DNA from: Burkholderia guangdongensis | GTDB taxonomy: Bacteria; Pseudomonadota; Gammaproteobacteria; Burkholderiales; Burkholderiaceae | Length of the DNA: 64,000 nt | NCBI RefSeq assembly: GCF_013403875.1 | Contig: NZ_JACBNX010000001.1 | Span: forward strand, 434,001-498,000 | Direction of reading: 5' to 3' | Shown: positions 43,169-53,132 of the stretch, one piece after another | Layout: each line of letters starts with the position of its first letter | Numbering within the stretch: position 1 is the first letter of the stretch | Position numbers and translations under genes: made by a program | The notes under the pieces: model-generated | Database searches by the model: none | What the model was told of the DNA's origin: nothing | Seen by the model: the letters and a program-made list of their open reading frames with translations, nothing else

Positions 43169-44458
43169 ATGAAACGACCGCCCGTCGACGGCACCCGCCG
43201 TCGCCTGATTTCGCTTGCCGGCAGCGGCCTGCTGCTCGCGGCTTCGCCCGTGCTGTCGCCGCTCGCGCGGGCGGCCGGCACCCGTACGCTGAAGATCGGC
43301 TACGTATCGCCGCAGACCGGCCCGCTCGCGCCGTTCGGCGAGGCCGACCGCTTCACGATCCAACAGATGCAGATGGCACTGAAGAACGGCGTCGCGATCG
43401 GCGGGAAGACGTATCCGGTGCAGATCCTCGTGAAGGACAGCCAGTCGAACCCGAACCGCGCGGGCGAGGTCGCGAACGACCTGATCCTGAGGGAGAAGGT
43501 CGACATCATGCTGGTCGCGGGCACGCCCGAGACCGCGAACCCGGTCAGCGACGCGTGCGAGCTGAACGAGACGCCGTGCGTGTCGACGGTCGTGCCGTGG
43601 CAGCCGTGGTTCTTCGGCCGCAAGGGTGACCCGAAGAAGGGTTTCCGCTACACGTATCACTTCTTCTGGGGCCTCGAGGACGTGATCGCCGTGTTCACCG
43701 GGATGTGGCAGTCGGTGCGGACGAACAAGTCGGTCGGCGGCCTGTTCCCGAACGACGGCGACGGCAACGCGTGGGGCGACGCGAAGCTCGGCTTCCCGCC
43801 GGTGCTCGCGCAGAAGGGTTTCACGCTGAAGGATCCGGGCCGCTTTCAGAGCATGACCCAGGATTTCTCCGCGCAGATCGCCGCGTACAAGCAGGCGAAC
43901 GCGCAGATCGTGACCGGCGTCGTGATTCCGCCTGACGCGAAGAACTTCCTCGTGCAGGCGCGCCAGCAGGGCTTCCGACCGAAGGTGATCTCGATCGGCA
44001 AGGCGCTGCTGTTCCCGACGTCGATCGAGGCGCTCGGTGATCTCGGCGAAGGGCTGTCGACCGAGGTCTGGTGGTCGCCGTCGCATCCGTTCAAGTCGTC
44101 GCTGACCGGGCAGAACGCACGGCAGCTCGCCGACGCGTACGAACTCGCGACCGGCAAGCAGTGGACGCAGCCGATCGGCTTCGCGCACGCGCTGTTCGAG
44201 ATCGCGATCGATGCGCTCAAGCGCGCGAAGGATCTCGACTCGAACGACGCGGTGCGCGACGCGGTCGCGTCGACGAAGCTCGACACCGTGGTCGGGCGCG
44301 TCGCGTGGGGCACGGGTCCGGTGAAGAACGTCGCGAAGACGCCGCTCGTCGGCGGCCAGTGGGTGAAGGGCACGAAGCATCGCTTCGACCTCGCGATCGT
44401 CAACAACCAGCTTGCGCCGTCCGTGCCGCTGGCCGGGCCGCTGAAGCTGATCGGCTGA
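43169..44458 (+). CDS. ABC transporter substrate-binding protein, branched-chain amino acid (Leu/Ile/Val) type
   Basis: 429 residues. The signal peptide begins with a twin-arginine-like stretch (TRRRLISLAGSGLLLAASPV) and ends near LARAAGTRT. The mature part is a type I periplasmic binding protein (LKIGYVSPQTGPLAPFGEADRF ... IQILVKDSQSNPNRAGEVANDLI). In catabolic clusters such proteins often bind aromatic acids, so it may capture the pathway's substrate. It heads a five-gene importer. Confidence 0.92.
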   Translation: MKRPPVDGTRRRLISLAGSGLLLAASPVLSPLARAAGTRTLKIGYVSPQTGPLAPFGEADRFTIQQMQMALKNGVAIGGKTYPVQILVKDSQSNPNRAGEVANDLILREKVDIMLVAGTPETANPVSDACELNETPCVSTVVPWQPWFFGRKGDPKKGFRYTYHFFWGLEDVIAVFTGMWQSVRTNKSVGGLFPNDGDGNAWGDAKLGFPPVLAQKGFTLKDPGRFQSMTQDFSAQIAAYKQANAQIVTGVVIPPDAKNFLVQARQQGFRPKVISIGKALLFPTSIEALGDLGEGLSTEVWWSPSHPFKSSLTGQNARQLADAYELATGKQWTQPIGFAHALFEIAIDALKRAKDLDSNDAVRDAVASTKLDTVVGRVAWGTGPVKNVAKTPLVGGQWVKGTKHRFDLAIVNNQLAPSVPLAGPLKLIG

Positions 44459-44470
44459 CGGAGCGACGCG

Positions 44471-45193
44471 ATGGACACGCTGCTCAGACTTTCCGGCGTC
44501 TCGAAGCGCTACGGCGCGCTGACGGTCACCGACGACATCAGCTTCGAGATCGAGCGCGGCGAGACCTACGGGATTCTCGGCCCGAACGGCGCGGGCAAGA
44601 CGACGCTGTTCAACCTCGTCAGCGGCGACGTGAAGCCCGATGCCGGCCGCGTCGAGTTCGACGGTACGGACGTCGGCGCGCTGCCGCCGCACCGCCGCTG
44701 TGCGGCCGGGATCGGCCGCTCGTATCAAGTGCCGCGGCCGTTCGGCGCGATGACGGTGTTCGAGAACCTGCTCGTCGGTGCGACGTTCGGCGGCGGGCTG
44801 GCGGGCGACGAAGCCGACGCGATGTGTGTCGACGTGCTCGAGCGCACCGGCCTCAAACACCGCGCGAACCAGCTCGCGGGCACGCTGACGCTGCTCGACC
44901 GCAAGCGCCTCGAGCTCGCGCGCGCGCTCGCGACGCGGCCGAAGCTGCTGCTGCTCGACGAGATCGCGGGCGGGCTCACCGATGCGGAGACGCACTCGCT
45001 GATCGACGAGATCAAGCAGATCAAGGCGCGCGGCGTGACGATCGTGTGGATCGAGCACGTCACGCATGCGCTGCTCGCGGTCGCGGACCGGCTGCTCGTG
45101 ATCAATTTCGGCAGGAAGATCGCCGAAGGACTGCCGCGCGACGTGATGGACGACCCGGAAGTGAAGCGGGTCTATCTCGGACTGGAGGCTTGA
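44471..45193 (+). CDS. ABC transporter ATP-binding protein (LivG type)
   Basis: 240 residues with Walker A GPNGAGKTT near residue 38, Walker B KLLLLDEIAGGLT, and a late H-loop (IVWIEHVTHALL). The signature region is diverged (LAGTLTLLDRKRLELARAL), without the usual LSxGQ, as is common for LivG. It starts 12 bp after the binding protein gene and is the first of two ATPase subunits of this importer. Confidence 0.93.
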   Translation: MDTLLRLSGVSKRYGALTVTDDISFEIERGETYGILGPNGAGKTTLFNLVSGDVKPDAGRVEFDGTDVGALPPHRRCAAGIGRSYQVPRPFGAMTVFENLLVGATFGGGLAGDEADAMCVDVLERTGLKHRANQLAGTLTLLDRKRLELARALATRPKLLLLDEIAGGLTDAETHSLIDEIKQIKARGVTIVWIEHVTHALLAVADRLLVINFGRKIAEGLPRDVMDDPEVKRVYLGLEA

Positions 45194-45194
45194 G

Positions 45195-45923
45195 ATGGTC
45201 ACATCCACGCAAAACGGCGACGCGCTGCTGCGCACGGCCGGGCTCACCGCGTTCTACGGCGACTTCCAGGCGCTGTACGGCGTCGACGTGACGGTCGGCT
45301 CGGGCGAGATCGTCGCGCTGATCGGCGCGAACGGCGCCGGCAAGTCGACGTTCCTGAAATCCGTCGCGGGGCTCCTGCGCTCGCGGCCCGAGCAGATCGT
45401 CTATCGCGGCGAATCGATCGGCGCGCTGCCCGCATCGCGCGTCGTCGGGCACGGCATCGCGCTCGTGCCCGAAGGGCGGCGGCTGTTCGCGAGCCTGTCG
45501 GTCGAGGAGAACCTGCTGCTCGGCGGCTATGCGAAGCGGCCCGGGCGCTGGAACCTCGACGCGGTCTACGCGCTGTTTCCGGTGCTGAAGGAGCGCCGCC
45601 ATCATCCGGGAACCGCGCTGTCGGGCGGGCAGCAGCAGATGGTCGCGATCGGCCGCGCATTGATGAGCAATCCTGATCTGCTGATGTGCGATGAACTATC
45701 GCTCGGTCTCGCGCCGGTGGTGGTCCGCGAGATCTACGCGGCGCTTCCTTCGATCGTCGGCGACGGCATGAGCGCGCTGATCGTCGAGCAGGACGTGCAG
45801 CTCGCGCGCCGCGTGTCGTCGCGCTTCTACTGCTTCCAGGAGGGCCGCGTGTCGCTGTCCGGCGCGTCCGCCGAAGTCTCCGACGAAGCGATCACGCAGG
45901 CCTATTTCGGAGTCGCAGCATGA
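45195..45923 (+). CDS. ABC transporter ATP-binding protein (LivF type)
   Basis: 242 residues with Walker A GANGAGKST, an intact signature LSGGQQQMVAIGRAL, Walker B LLMCDELSLGLAP and VPEGRRLFASLSVEENL, the LivF hallmark. It starts one base after the LivG-type stop and overlaps the following permease start by four bases. Confidence 0.94.
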   Translation: MVTSTQNGDALLRTAGLTAFYGDFQALYGVDVTVGSGEIVALIGANGAGKSTFLKSVAGLLRSRPEQIVYRGESIGALPASRVVGHGIALVPEGRRLFASLSVEENLLLGGYAKRPGRWNLDAVYALFPVLKERRHHPGTALSGGQQQMVAIGRALMSNPDLLMCDELSLGLAPVVVREIYAALPSIVGDGMSALIVEQDVQLARRVSSRFYCFQEGRVSLSGASAEVSDEAITQAYFGVAA

Positions 45924-46783
45924 ACGCCGTCGTCAACATCGTCGTGCAGGGCGCGCTGCTCGGGGCGCTCTACGGGCTCTTCGCGCTCGGCCAGTCGCTC
46001 GTGTTCGGCGTGATGCGGCTCACGAACACCGCGCATGGCGACTTCATCGTGCTGTTCGCGTTCGTGCTGTTCGCGCTGACCGGCGCGCACGTGCCGCTCG
46101 TGATCGCGATTCCGGTCGCGTTCGTCGTCGCGTTCGCGGCCGGCTATGCGCTGCAGTTCGCGATCCTGAACCGGGTGAGCGGCCGCGATCCGCTGCCGTC
46201 GCTGATCGTCACGTTCGGGCTGTCGATCGTGATTCAGAACGTGCTGCAGCAGATTTTCTCCGCCGATCCGCGCTCGCTGTCGACAGGCGGGTTCGAGGCG
46301 CTCAGCGTGACGCTGCCGGGCGGGATCGCGATCGGCTATCTGCCGCTCGTCACGTTCGCGGTGACGGTCGCGCTGACGTTCGTGCTGCAGTGGCTGTTCG
46401 GCCGCACGCCGCTCGGACGTGCGCTGCGCGCGACGTCGGACGATCGCGAGATCGTGCAGTTGATGGGCGTGTCGCATCGGCGCATGTACGCGCTGGCGAT
46501 GGGCATCGCGTTCGTGCTGATCGCTGCGGCTGCGACGCTCTATGCGATGCGCACCGCGGTGTCGCCGTCCGACGGGCCGGCGCTGCTGCTGTACGCGTTC
46601 GAGGCCGTGATCATCGGCGGGATGGGTTCGTTCTGGGGGACGTTCGCGGGCGGTGTCGTGCTCGGCGTCGCGCAGCAGGCGGGCTTCGCGTTCGATCCGG
46701 GCTGGGGCATCTGGTTCGGCCACGTGCTGTTCCTCGCGGTGCTCGTTGCGCGGCCGCAGGGTCTTTTTCCGAAAACGGCTTGA
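45920..46783 (+). CDS. ABC transporter permease (LivH type)
   Basis: 287 residues with about eight membrane segments and the LivH family start (VVNIVVQGALLGALYGLFALGQSLVFGVMRLTNTAHGDFIVL). The EAA-like loop region (GRALRATSDDREIVQLMGVSHRRMYALAMGIA) contacts the ATPases. It overlaps the LivF-type gene by four bases. Confidence 0.94.
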   Translation: MNAVVNIVVQGALLGALYGLFALGQSLVFGVMRLTNTAHGDFIVLFAFVLFALTGAHVPLVIAIPVAFVVAFAAGYALQFAILNRVSGRDPLPSLIVTFGLSIVIQNVLQQIFSADPRSLSTGGFEALSVTLPGGIAIGYLPLVTFAVTVALTFVLQWLFGRTPLGRALRATSDDREIVQLMGVSHRRMYALAMGIAFVLIAAAATLYAMRTAVSPSDGPALLLYAFEAVIIGGMGSFWGTFAGGVVLGVAQQAGFAFDPGWGIWFGHVLFLAVLVARPQGLFPKTA

Positions 46784-46792
46784 GGTGGTGCG

Positions 46793-47914
46793 ATGAACAT
46801 GCAAGCGAAACAGTCTTCCGCGCCGTGCGTCGGCGCACAGTGCGGCATGGCGGTGTCCGCGTTCGACGTGCGGCGCACGACGCGCGCGAGCCGCGTCGCA
46901 TTCGTCGTCGCGCTCGTGGTCGCGGCCGCCGTCGCGTGCGCACCGCTCTGGGCCACGCGCGGCACGATGCACGATCTCACCGAGTTCGCCGCGTACCTCG
47001 TGTTCGCGCTGATGTGGAACCTGCTCGCCGGATACGGAGGGATGGTGTCGATCGGCCAGCAGGCGTTTTTCGGGATCGGCGGCTACGTGATGCTCGCGCT
47101 CGCGAATTTCGCCGGCGTGTCTCCGTTCGTCGCGGTGCCGATCGCGGCGGCGGTCGCGGCGCTCGTCGCGCTGCCGGTGTCGCTCGTCGCGTTCCGGCTC
47201 GAAGGCGGCTACTTCGCGATCGGCACCTGGGTGATCGCCGAGGTATTCCGGCTGTCGTTCGCGAACGTGTCGGCGCTCGGCGGCGGCTCGGGCACCAGCC
47301 TGATCGCGCTCGCCGACGTGCCGCGCTTCTGGCGCGATGCGCTGACCGTCTGGCTCGCGCTCGGAATCGTCGTCGTGACGCTCGGGCTGCTCTACCTGTT
47401 CCTGCGCTCGCGCGCGGGGCTCGCGCTGACCGCGATGCGCGACAACGCGGTCGCCGCGGGCAGCCAGGGCGTCGACGTGCGGCGCGCGCGGCTCGTCGTC
47501 TATCTGGCCGCGGCGGCCGGCACGGCGCTCGCGGGCGGCCTCTACTTCATCGGCAATCTGCGGATCTCGCCGGATGCCGCGTTCTCGGTGAACTGGAGCG
47601 CGTTCGGGATCTTCATGGTGCTGATCGGCGGGCTCGGCACGCTCGAGGGGCCGATCGTCGGCGCGCTCGCGTTCTTCCTGCTGAACAAGTTCCTGTCCGA
47701 CTACGGGACGCTCTATCTGATCGGGCTCGGCGTGCTCGCGATCGTCGTCACGCTGTTTTTCCCGCGCGGGATCTGGGGATTCGTGTCGCAGCGCTTCGGG
47801 CTGCAGTGCTTTCCGCTCGGGCGCCGGGTCGTGTTTCCGGACGCGGCCGCCACGCGGCTCGCGCCGACCGGCGGCGTGAGCGTGGGCACGGCCGCGAGCG
47901 GGGAGGGGCGGTGA
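46793..47914 (+). CDS. ABC transporter permease (LivM type)
   Basis: 373 residues with about nine membrane segments. The LivM features are WNLLAGYGGMVSIGQQAFFGIGGY and the loop MRDNAVAAGSQGVDVRRARLVVYLAAA. About 50 hydrophilic residues follow the last membrane segment and are poorly conserved. Its TGA overlaps the ATG of the Rieske gene by one base. Confidence 0.94.
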   Translation: MNMQAKQSSAPCVGAQCGMAVSAFDVRRTTRASRVAFVVALVVAAAVACAPLWATRGTMHDLTEFAAYLVFALMWNLLAGYGGMVSIGQQAFFGIGGYVMLALANFAGVSPFVAVPIAAAVAALVALPVSLVAFRLEGGYFAIGTWVIAEVFRLSFANVSALGGGSGTSLIALADVPRFWRDALTVWLALGIVVVTLGLLYLFLRSRAGLALTAMRDNAVAAGSQGVDVRRARLVVYLAAAAGTALAGGLYFIGNLRISPDAAFSVNWSAFGIFMVLIGGLGTLEGPIVGALAFFLLNKFLSDYGTLYLIGLGVLAIVVTLFFPRGIWGFVSQRFGLQCFPLGRRVVFPDAAATRLAPTGGVSVGTAASGEGR

Positions 47915-48417
47915 TGAGCCGCGCCGCGAACGGTCCCGAGCGCGGGCTGCTGTGCGCGCTCGACGACGTGCCGGACGGTGGCGGGCATGGCGTGCCGGAC
48001 GTGGCGGACGTGGCGGATGTATCTGACGTGCCGGACGTAGCGGATGTATCTGACGTGCCGGACGTAGCGGACGGTAAGACGGACCTTGCCGCGAACGGCA
48101 CGGCAACCGGCGCCGCGAACGGCGCAAGCCGCGACGGCATTGATCCGTCGTGCGCGATCGTGATCGTGCGGCGCGGCGACGACGCGTGGGCCTACCGCAA
48201 CGTGTGCCCGCATTTCTCGATCCCGCTGAACTACGAGCCGGACACGTTCTGGGCATACGACGCGCAATGGCTGATGTGCGCGCATCACAGCGCGATGTTC
48301 CGGTTCGAGGATGGCATGTGCGTCGACGGGCCGTGCGAGGGCGCGGCGCTGACCGCGATCCCGGTGCGGATCGTCGACAGGAAGGTGTTCAAACGTGACA
48401 ACGAGGAGGAGACATAG
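47914..48417 (+). CDS. Rieske [2Fe-2S] ferredoxin
   Basis: 167 residues. The Rieske cluster ligands are Cys98 and His100 (CPHFSIPL) and Cys122 and His125 (MCAHHSAMF). The N-terminal third holds an in-frame Val-Asp-rich repeat (residues about 28-54) that is not part of the fold. It lies between the importer and the porin and is coupled to the permease gene. No ring-hydroxylating oxygenase is near, so it may reduce an oxidised metal site, possibly that of the hydroquinone dioxygenase; this is inference. Confidence 0.9.
   Translation: MSRAANGPERGLLCALDDVPDGGGHGVPDVADVADVSDVPDVADVSDVPDVADGKTDLAANGTATGAANGASRDGIDPSCAIVIVRRGDDAWAYRNVCPHFSIPLNYEPDTFWAYDAQWLMCAHHSAMFRFEDGMCVDGPCEGAALTAIPVRIVDRKVFKRDNEEET
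48010..48063 (+). repeat. 27-bp in-frame tandem repeat in the Rieske protein gene
   Basis: Two nearly identical 27-bp copies (48010-48036 and 48037-48063, one base different) with partial copies on both sides encode VADVSDVPD repeats. The unit is a codon multiple. It lies in the loop region before the Rieske cluster domain. Confidence 0.9.
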
Positions 48418-49527
48418 ATGAAGACACTGACAATGACCTGGGCGTGCGCGTGCGCGCTGTCCGTGCCGGCGCTCGCGAGCGCGCAGAGCAACGTGACGCT
48501 GAGCGGCATGATCGATGCGGGCGTCACGTACGTGAACAACCAGCACGGCGGCGCGGCGACACTGTTCGACAGCGGTGTGTCCGCACCGAACCTGCTGACG
48601 TTCAAGGGTACCGAGGATCTCGGCGGCGGCAACAAGGCGCTGTTCGAGCTGACGTCGCAGTTCGATCTCGGCAGCGGCGCGACGATTCCGGGCGCCGGGC
48701 AGATCTTCAACCGGACCGCGCTCGTCGGGCTGTCGAACGACCGGCTCGGCACGCTGACGTTCGGCAATCAGTACGACTTCATGTTCGAGTCGCTGACGCT
48801 CGGGCTGTTCGACGGCGCGTTCCTGTTCGGCGGGATCTACGATTTCCGTCAGGGGCCGTTCACCGCGCTCGGCGTGCCGGACAATCCGACCGGCTCGTTC
48901 GACTTCGACCGGATGGGCGGCACCGTGCGCGTGCCGAACTCGGTCAAATACCGCAGCCCCGAGTTCGCGGGCCTGCGGTTCGGCGCGATGTACGGGTTCG
49001 GCGGCGTGCCGGGATCGTTCTCCGCCGATTCGACGACGAGCTTCGGGCTGAACTACGAGAACGGCCCGCTCGGGCTCGGCGCCGCATACGTCGACGTCAA
49101 GTATCCGCAGCTCGGCAACGGCCACGACGGCATCCGCAACTTCGGGGTCGGCGCGCACTACCAGTTCCCGAGCGTGCTCGCGATGCTGCTGTACACGAAC
49201 ACGAAGAACACCGCGAGCGGCGCGAAGATCGACGTGTACAAGGCGAGCGCGTTGTGGACGATCTCGGGCCCGTGGTCGGCCGGCATCGATTACGCGTACA
49301 TGCGCGGCAACGCGGCGCTCGACGACAATCGCGCGCAGCAGGTGACGGGCGCGGTCCAGTATCACTTGTCGAAGCGCACGTTCGTGTACGTCGAGGGGAT
49401 CTACCAGCGCGCGAGCGGCGACAACGCGGTCACGCAGGCGTGGATCAACGGGCTGCTGCAACCGGGGGCCGCAGCCAGCAACCGCTCGCAGACGCTCGCG
49501 CGCATCGGCCTCGCGACACGGTTCTGA
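48418..49527 (+). CDS. Outer-membrane porin (OmpC-like, Gram-negative porin family)
   Basis: 369 residues. A signal peptide ends at ALASAQS (about residue 22), then SNVTLSGMIDAGVTYVNN, the typical start of Burkholderia 16-stranded porins; the C-terminal residue is Phe (GLATRF), as required for outer-membrane assembly. It includes PNSVKYRSPEFAGLRFGAMYGFG. GAGGAGGAGAC precedes the ATG, which directly abuts the Rieske stop. It probably admits the substrate taken up by the ABC importer. Confidence 0.94.
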   Translation: MKTLTMTWACACALSVPALASAQSNVTLSGMIDAGVTYVNNQHGGAATLFDSGVSAPNLLTFKGTEDLGGGNKALFELTSQFDLGSGATIPGAGQIFNRTALVGLSNDRLGTLTFGNQYDFMFESLTLGLFDGAFLFGGIYDFRQGPFTALGVPDNPTGSFDFDRMGGTVRVPNSVKYRSPEFAGLRFGAMYGFGGVPGSFSADSTTSFGLNYENGPLGLGAAYVDVKYPQLGNGHDGIRNFGVGAHYQFPSVLAMLLYTNTKNTASGAKIDVYKASALWTISGPWSAGIDYAYMRGNAALDDNRAQQVTGAVQYHLSKRTFVYVEGIYQRASGDNAVTQAWINGLLQPGAAASNRSQTLARIGLATRF

Positions 49528-49558
49528 CGGCGGGATGCAGGAAGGAAGCAGGAAGGAA

Positions 49559-49581
49559 GCGGGCGGCGCAACGCCGCCCGC
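49559..49581. terminator. Hairpin between convergent porin and hydrolase genes
   Basis: Perfect 10-bp arms GCGGGCGGCG and CGCCGCCCGC with a CAA loop. There is no clear T-run on either side, so termination is likely but not certain. It sits 32 bp after the porin stop and 20 bp before the end of the convergent hydrolase, so it could serve both. Confidence 0.5.
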
Positions 49582-49601
49582 GAGCCTGGCGGCCGCCGCG
49601 C

Positions 49602-50423
49602 TCAGGCGCCGATGAACGCGAGCAGCGCCGCGTTGATCTGATCGGCGTGCGTCACGCACATCCCGTGCGAGCCGCCTTCGATCACCTTCAGCGTCGCGTT
49701 CTTCACGATCTTCGCGGACAGGCGGCCGGAGTCGTCGATCGGCACGATCTGGTCGTCGTCGCCGTGCAGCACGAGCGTCGGCACGTCGATTTTCTTCAGA
49801 TCGTCGGTGTAGTCGACCTCGGAGAATTCGCGGATGCACAGGTACTGCCCGTGGATCCCGCCCATCATCCCCTGCGCCCAGAACGCGTCGATCGTGCCTT
49901 GCGACACCTTCGCGTCCGGCCGGTTGAAGCCGAAGAACGGCGTCGCGAGATCCTTGTAGAACTGCGAGCGATTGTCGGCGACGCCCTGGCGTATTCCGTC
50001 GAACACGTCGATCGGCAGCCCGCCGGGATTGGTTGCGGACTTCAGCATGACCGGCGGCACCGCGCCGATCAGTACCGCCTTCGCAATACGTTTCGTGCCG
50101 TGCCGGCCGATATAGTGCGCGACTTCGCCGCCGCCGGTCGAGTGTCCGACGAGCGTCACGTCATGCAGATCGAGCTCGCTGATCAGCGCCGCGAGATCGT
50201 CCGCGTACGTATCCATGTCGTTGCCCCGCGACGGCTGGCTCGAGCGGCCGTGGCCGCGCCGGTCGTGCGCGATCACGCGATAGCCGTGCTGCAGCAGGAA
50301 CAGCATCTGGGCGTCCCACGCGTCCGCGCAGAGCGGCCAGCCGTGCGAGAAGACAACCGGGCGACCTTCGCCCCAATCCTTGAAGTAGATCTGCGTACCG
50401 TCTTTCGTGGTGATCGTGTTCAT
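49602..50423 (-). CDS. Alpha/beta hydrolase, cofactor-free perhydrolase/arylesterase type
   Basis: 273 residues. Catalytic Ser95 in GHSTGGGE, Asp in [10 protein letters not shown] and His253 in [11 protein letters not shown] form the triad; HGWP near residue 28 gives the oxyanion hole. The likeness is to the enzymes named chloroperoxidase/arylesterase, which act as esterases or perhydrolases. It has its own promoter region with a CTGAA direct-repeat site 64 bp upstream. Confidence 0.94.
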   Translation of the reverse strand: MNTITTKDGTQIYFKDWGEGRPVVFSHGWPLCADAWDAQMLFLLQHGYRVIAHDRRGHGRSSQPSRGNDMDTYADDLAALISELDLHDVTLVGHSTGGGEVAHYIGRHGTKRIAKAVLIGAVPPVMLKSATNPGGLPIDVFDGIRQGVADNRSQFYKDLATPFFGFNRPDAKVSQGTIDAFWAQGMMGGIHGQYLCIREFSEVDYTDDLKKIDVPTLVLHGDDDQIVPIDDSGRLSAKIVKNATLKVIEGGSHGMCVTHADQINAALLAFIGA

Positions 50424-50486
50424 CGTGGGGGCTCCAAGGGGCGTGGTGGATACTGATGCAGCATATGCCTCGCGCGCGCGGGTGTC

Positions 50487-50512
50487 CTGAAATCGCGCTG
50501 AATTTTCATGAA
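50487..50512 (-). promoter_or_regulatory. Triple CTGAA direct repeat upstream of the alpha/beta hydrolase
   Basis: CTGAA at 50487 and 50498 and ATGAA at 50508, spaced 11 and 10 bp, exactly as at 30933 and 59810. It lies 64 bp upstream of the hydrolase start. The third copy has one mismatch. Confidence 0.55.
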
Positions 50513-50612
50513 GTCGCGTGCCGATCCATGCGCGTGCCCTGTCATACCCAGCCAGAAAATTTCAGGAAAGGTAAAGGACTATTCAGCGGCGACTGACCTA
50601 TCGTGGTGACGT

Positions 50613-50634
50613 CGGACGTCCGCAGGGACGTCCG
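50613..50634 (+). promoter_or_regulatory. Inverted repeat upstream of the DUF3331 gene
   Basis: CGGACGTCC and GGACGTCCG separated by GCAG; each arm is itself nearly palindromic around GACGTC. It is either an operator or a stem in the 5' leader, about 95 bp before the ATG at 50730. Confidence 0.4.
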
Positions 50635-50729
50635 GTCTCCGCCCGTGCCACGGGGCTTCGACACTTACAGCGCGCGCAACGGGCGACGTCGGCGGAGTTC
50701 GCGCCATCTGTCAGGACACACACGTCGCC

Positions 50730-51155
50730 ATGGACGAATTCGATCGCTGGAAATGCATGATCACGTCGTTGTATTCGTCGCGCGACGTGTCGTGCGCCGC
50801 GCCGTCGACCCGCCGCGAAGGCGCCGGGCCCGCCAGCCGCGCGGCGAGCGCGCCGAGGGCGGGCGGGTCCGGTAGCGCATGGCGCCGGTCGTCGATCGTA
50901 TGGGTCGAGAAGCAGACCGAGAACGCGCTGCTCGTGTCGTGGAGCGACCCGACGCACTGCCGCTACGACGAGCAGCGCTGGATCGCCGCGAAGTCCCGGA
51001 TCAGCGGGCGCTGCGCGCTGACCGGCCAGGCGATCGAGATCGGTGATCCGGTCTACAAGCCGCAGTGGCGCGGCGGGTGCCGTCCGGCAAACAGCGGCGA
51101 GATGATTCTTGCAAACCAGCTCGACCGGCCCGCGGGCCGCGCGCGAGCGCGATGA
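50730..51155 (+). CDS. DUF3331-type protein of unknown function
   Basis: 141 residues, soluble, basic. The conserved part is the C-terminal half: SSIVWVEKQTENALLVSWSDPTHCRYDEQRW followed by RISGRCALTGQAIEIGDPVYKP, which I recognise as a DUF3331-like pattern seen mainly in Burkholderia. Two or three Cys could bind metal. Function unknown. The next gene (XapX) starts 34 bp downstream. Confidence 0.75.
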   Translation: MDEFDRWKCMITSLYSSRDVSCAAPSTRREGAGPASRAASAPRAGGSGSAWRRSSIVWVEKQTENALLVSWSDPTHCRYDEQRWIAAKSRISGRCALTGQAIEIGDPVYKPQWRGGCRPANSGEMILANQLDRPAGRARAR

Positions 51156-51189
51156 GCCGGCGCGTGACGCGTCGGACAACGGAGACGTC

Positions 51190-51432
51190 ATGTCCTATCT
51201 GATATCGATGGCGGCCGGTGTGCTGGTCGGCCTGTTGTACTGGCTGTTGCGCGTGAAGTCGCCGGCGCCGCCGCTCGTCGCGCTGATCGGCCTGCTCGGG
51301 ATGGTCGTCGGCGAGCACGCGGTGCCCGTCGTGCGCACGCTGCTGCAGCGCGATGCGCCGTACGCGCGCAGCGAGCCGCCGGCCGCGCAGCAAGCGCCGG
51401 CGGCGCACGAGCGGGACGCGGCGGCGGATTGA
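51190..51432 (+). CDS. XapX-domain membrane protein
   Basis: 80 residues with two membrane segments (MSYLISMAAGVLVGLLYWLL and PPLVALIGLLGMVVGEH), the XapX/DUF1427 pattern including RVKSPAPPLVALIGLLGM. The C-terminal 25 residues are Ala/Pro/Asp-rich. GGAGACGTC precedes the ATG at 51190. Function unknown; such genes often sit next to hydrolase and isochorismatase-fold genes, as here. Confidence 0.9.
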   Translation: MSYLISMAAGVLVGLLYWLLRVKSPAPPLVALIGLLGMVVGEHAVPVVRTLLQRDAPYARSEPPAAQQAPAAHERDAAAD

Positions 51433-51518
51433 GCCGGCGCTCGCGGTCGCGGGCGCGGCGCATCGGTTCGTCGATACGAACGCTTCCGCCGCGCCCGCCC
51501 GGTTCTTCGATGACTCGA

Positions 51519-53110
<1,592 letters not shown>

Positions 53111-53132
<22 letters not shown>

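Larger units (their letters stand above)
50424..50729. other. Divergent intergenic region with repeat elements
   Basis: This 306-bp gap between the leftward hydrolase and the rightward DUF3331 gene holds the CTGAA site at 50487-50512, a TTTCAGG-containing element in the other orientation (50552-50565), and a perfect inverted repeat CGGACGTCC / GGACGTCCG (50613-50621, 50626-50634). I see no open frame in it that looks like a gene. Confidence 0.6.

Noticed and set aside
45902..48256. A 784-codon leftward frame opposite the permease genes
   Set aside because: His/Arg/Glu-rich antisense shadow of the LivH, LivM and Rieske genes.
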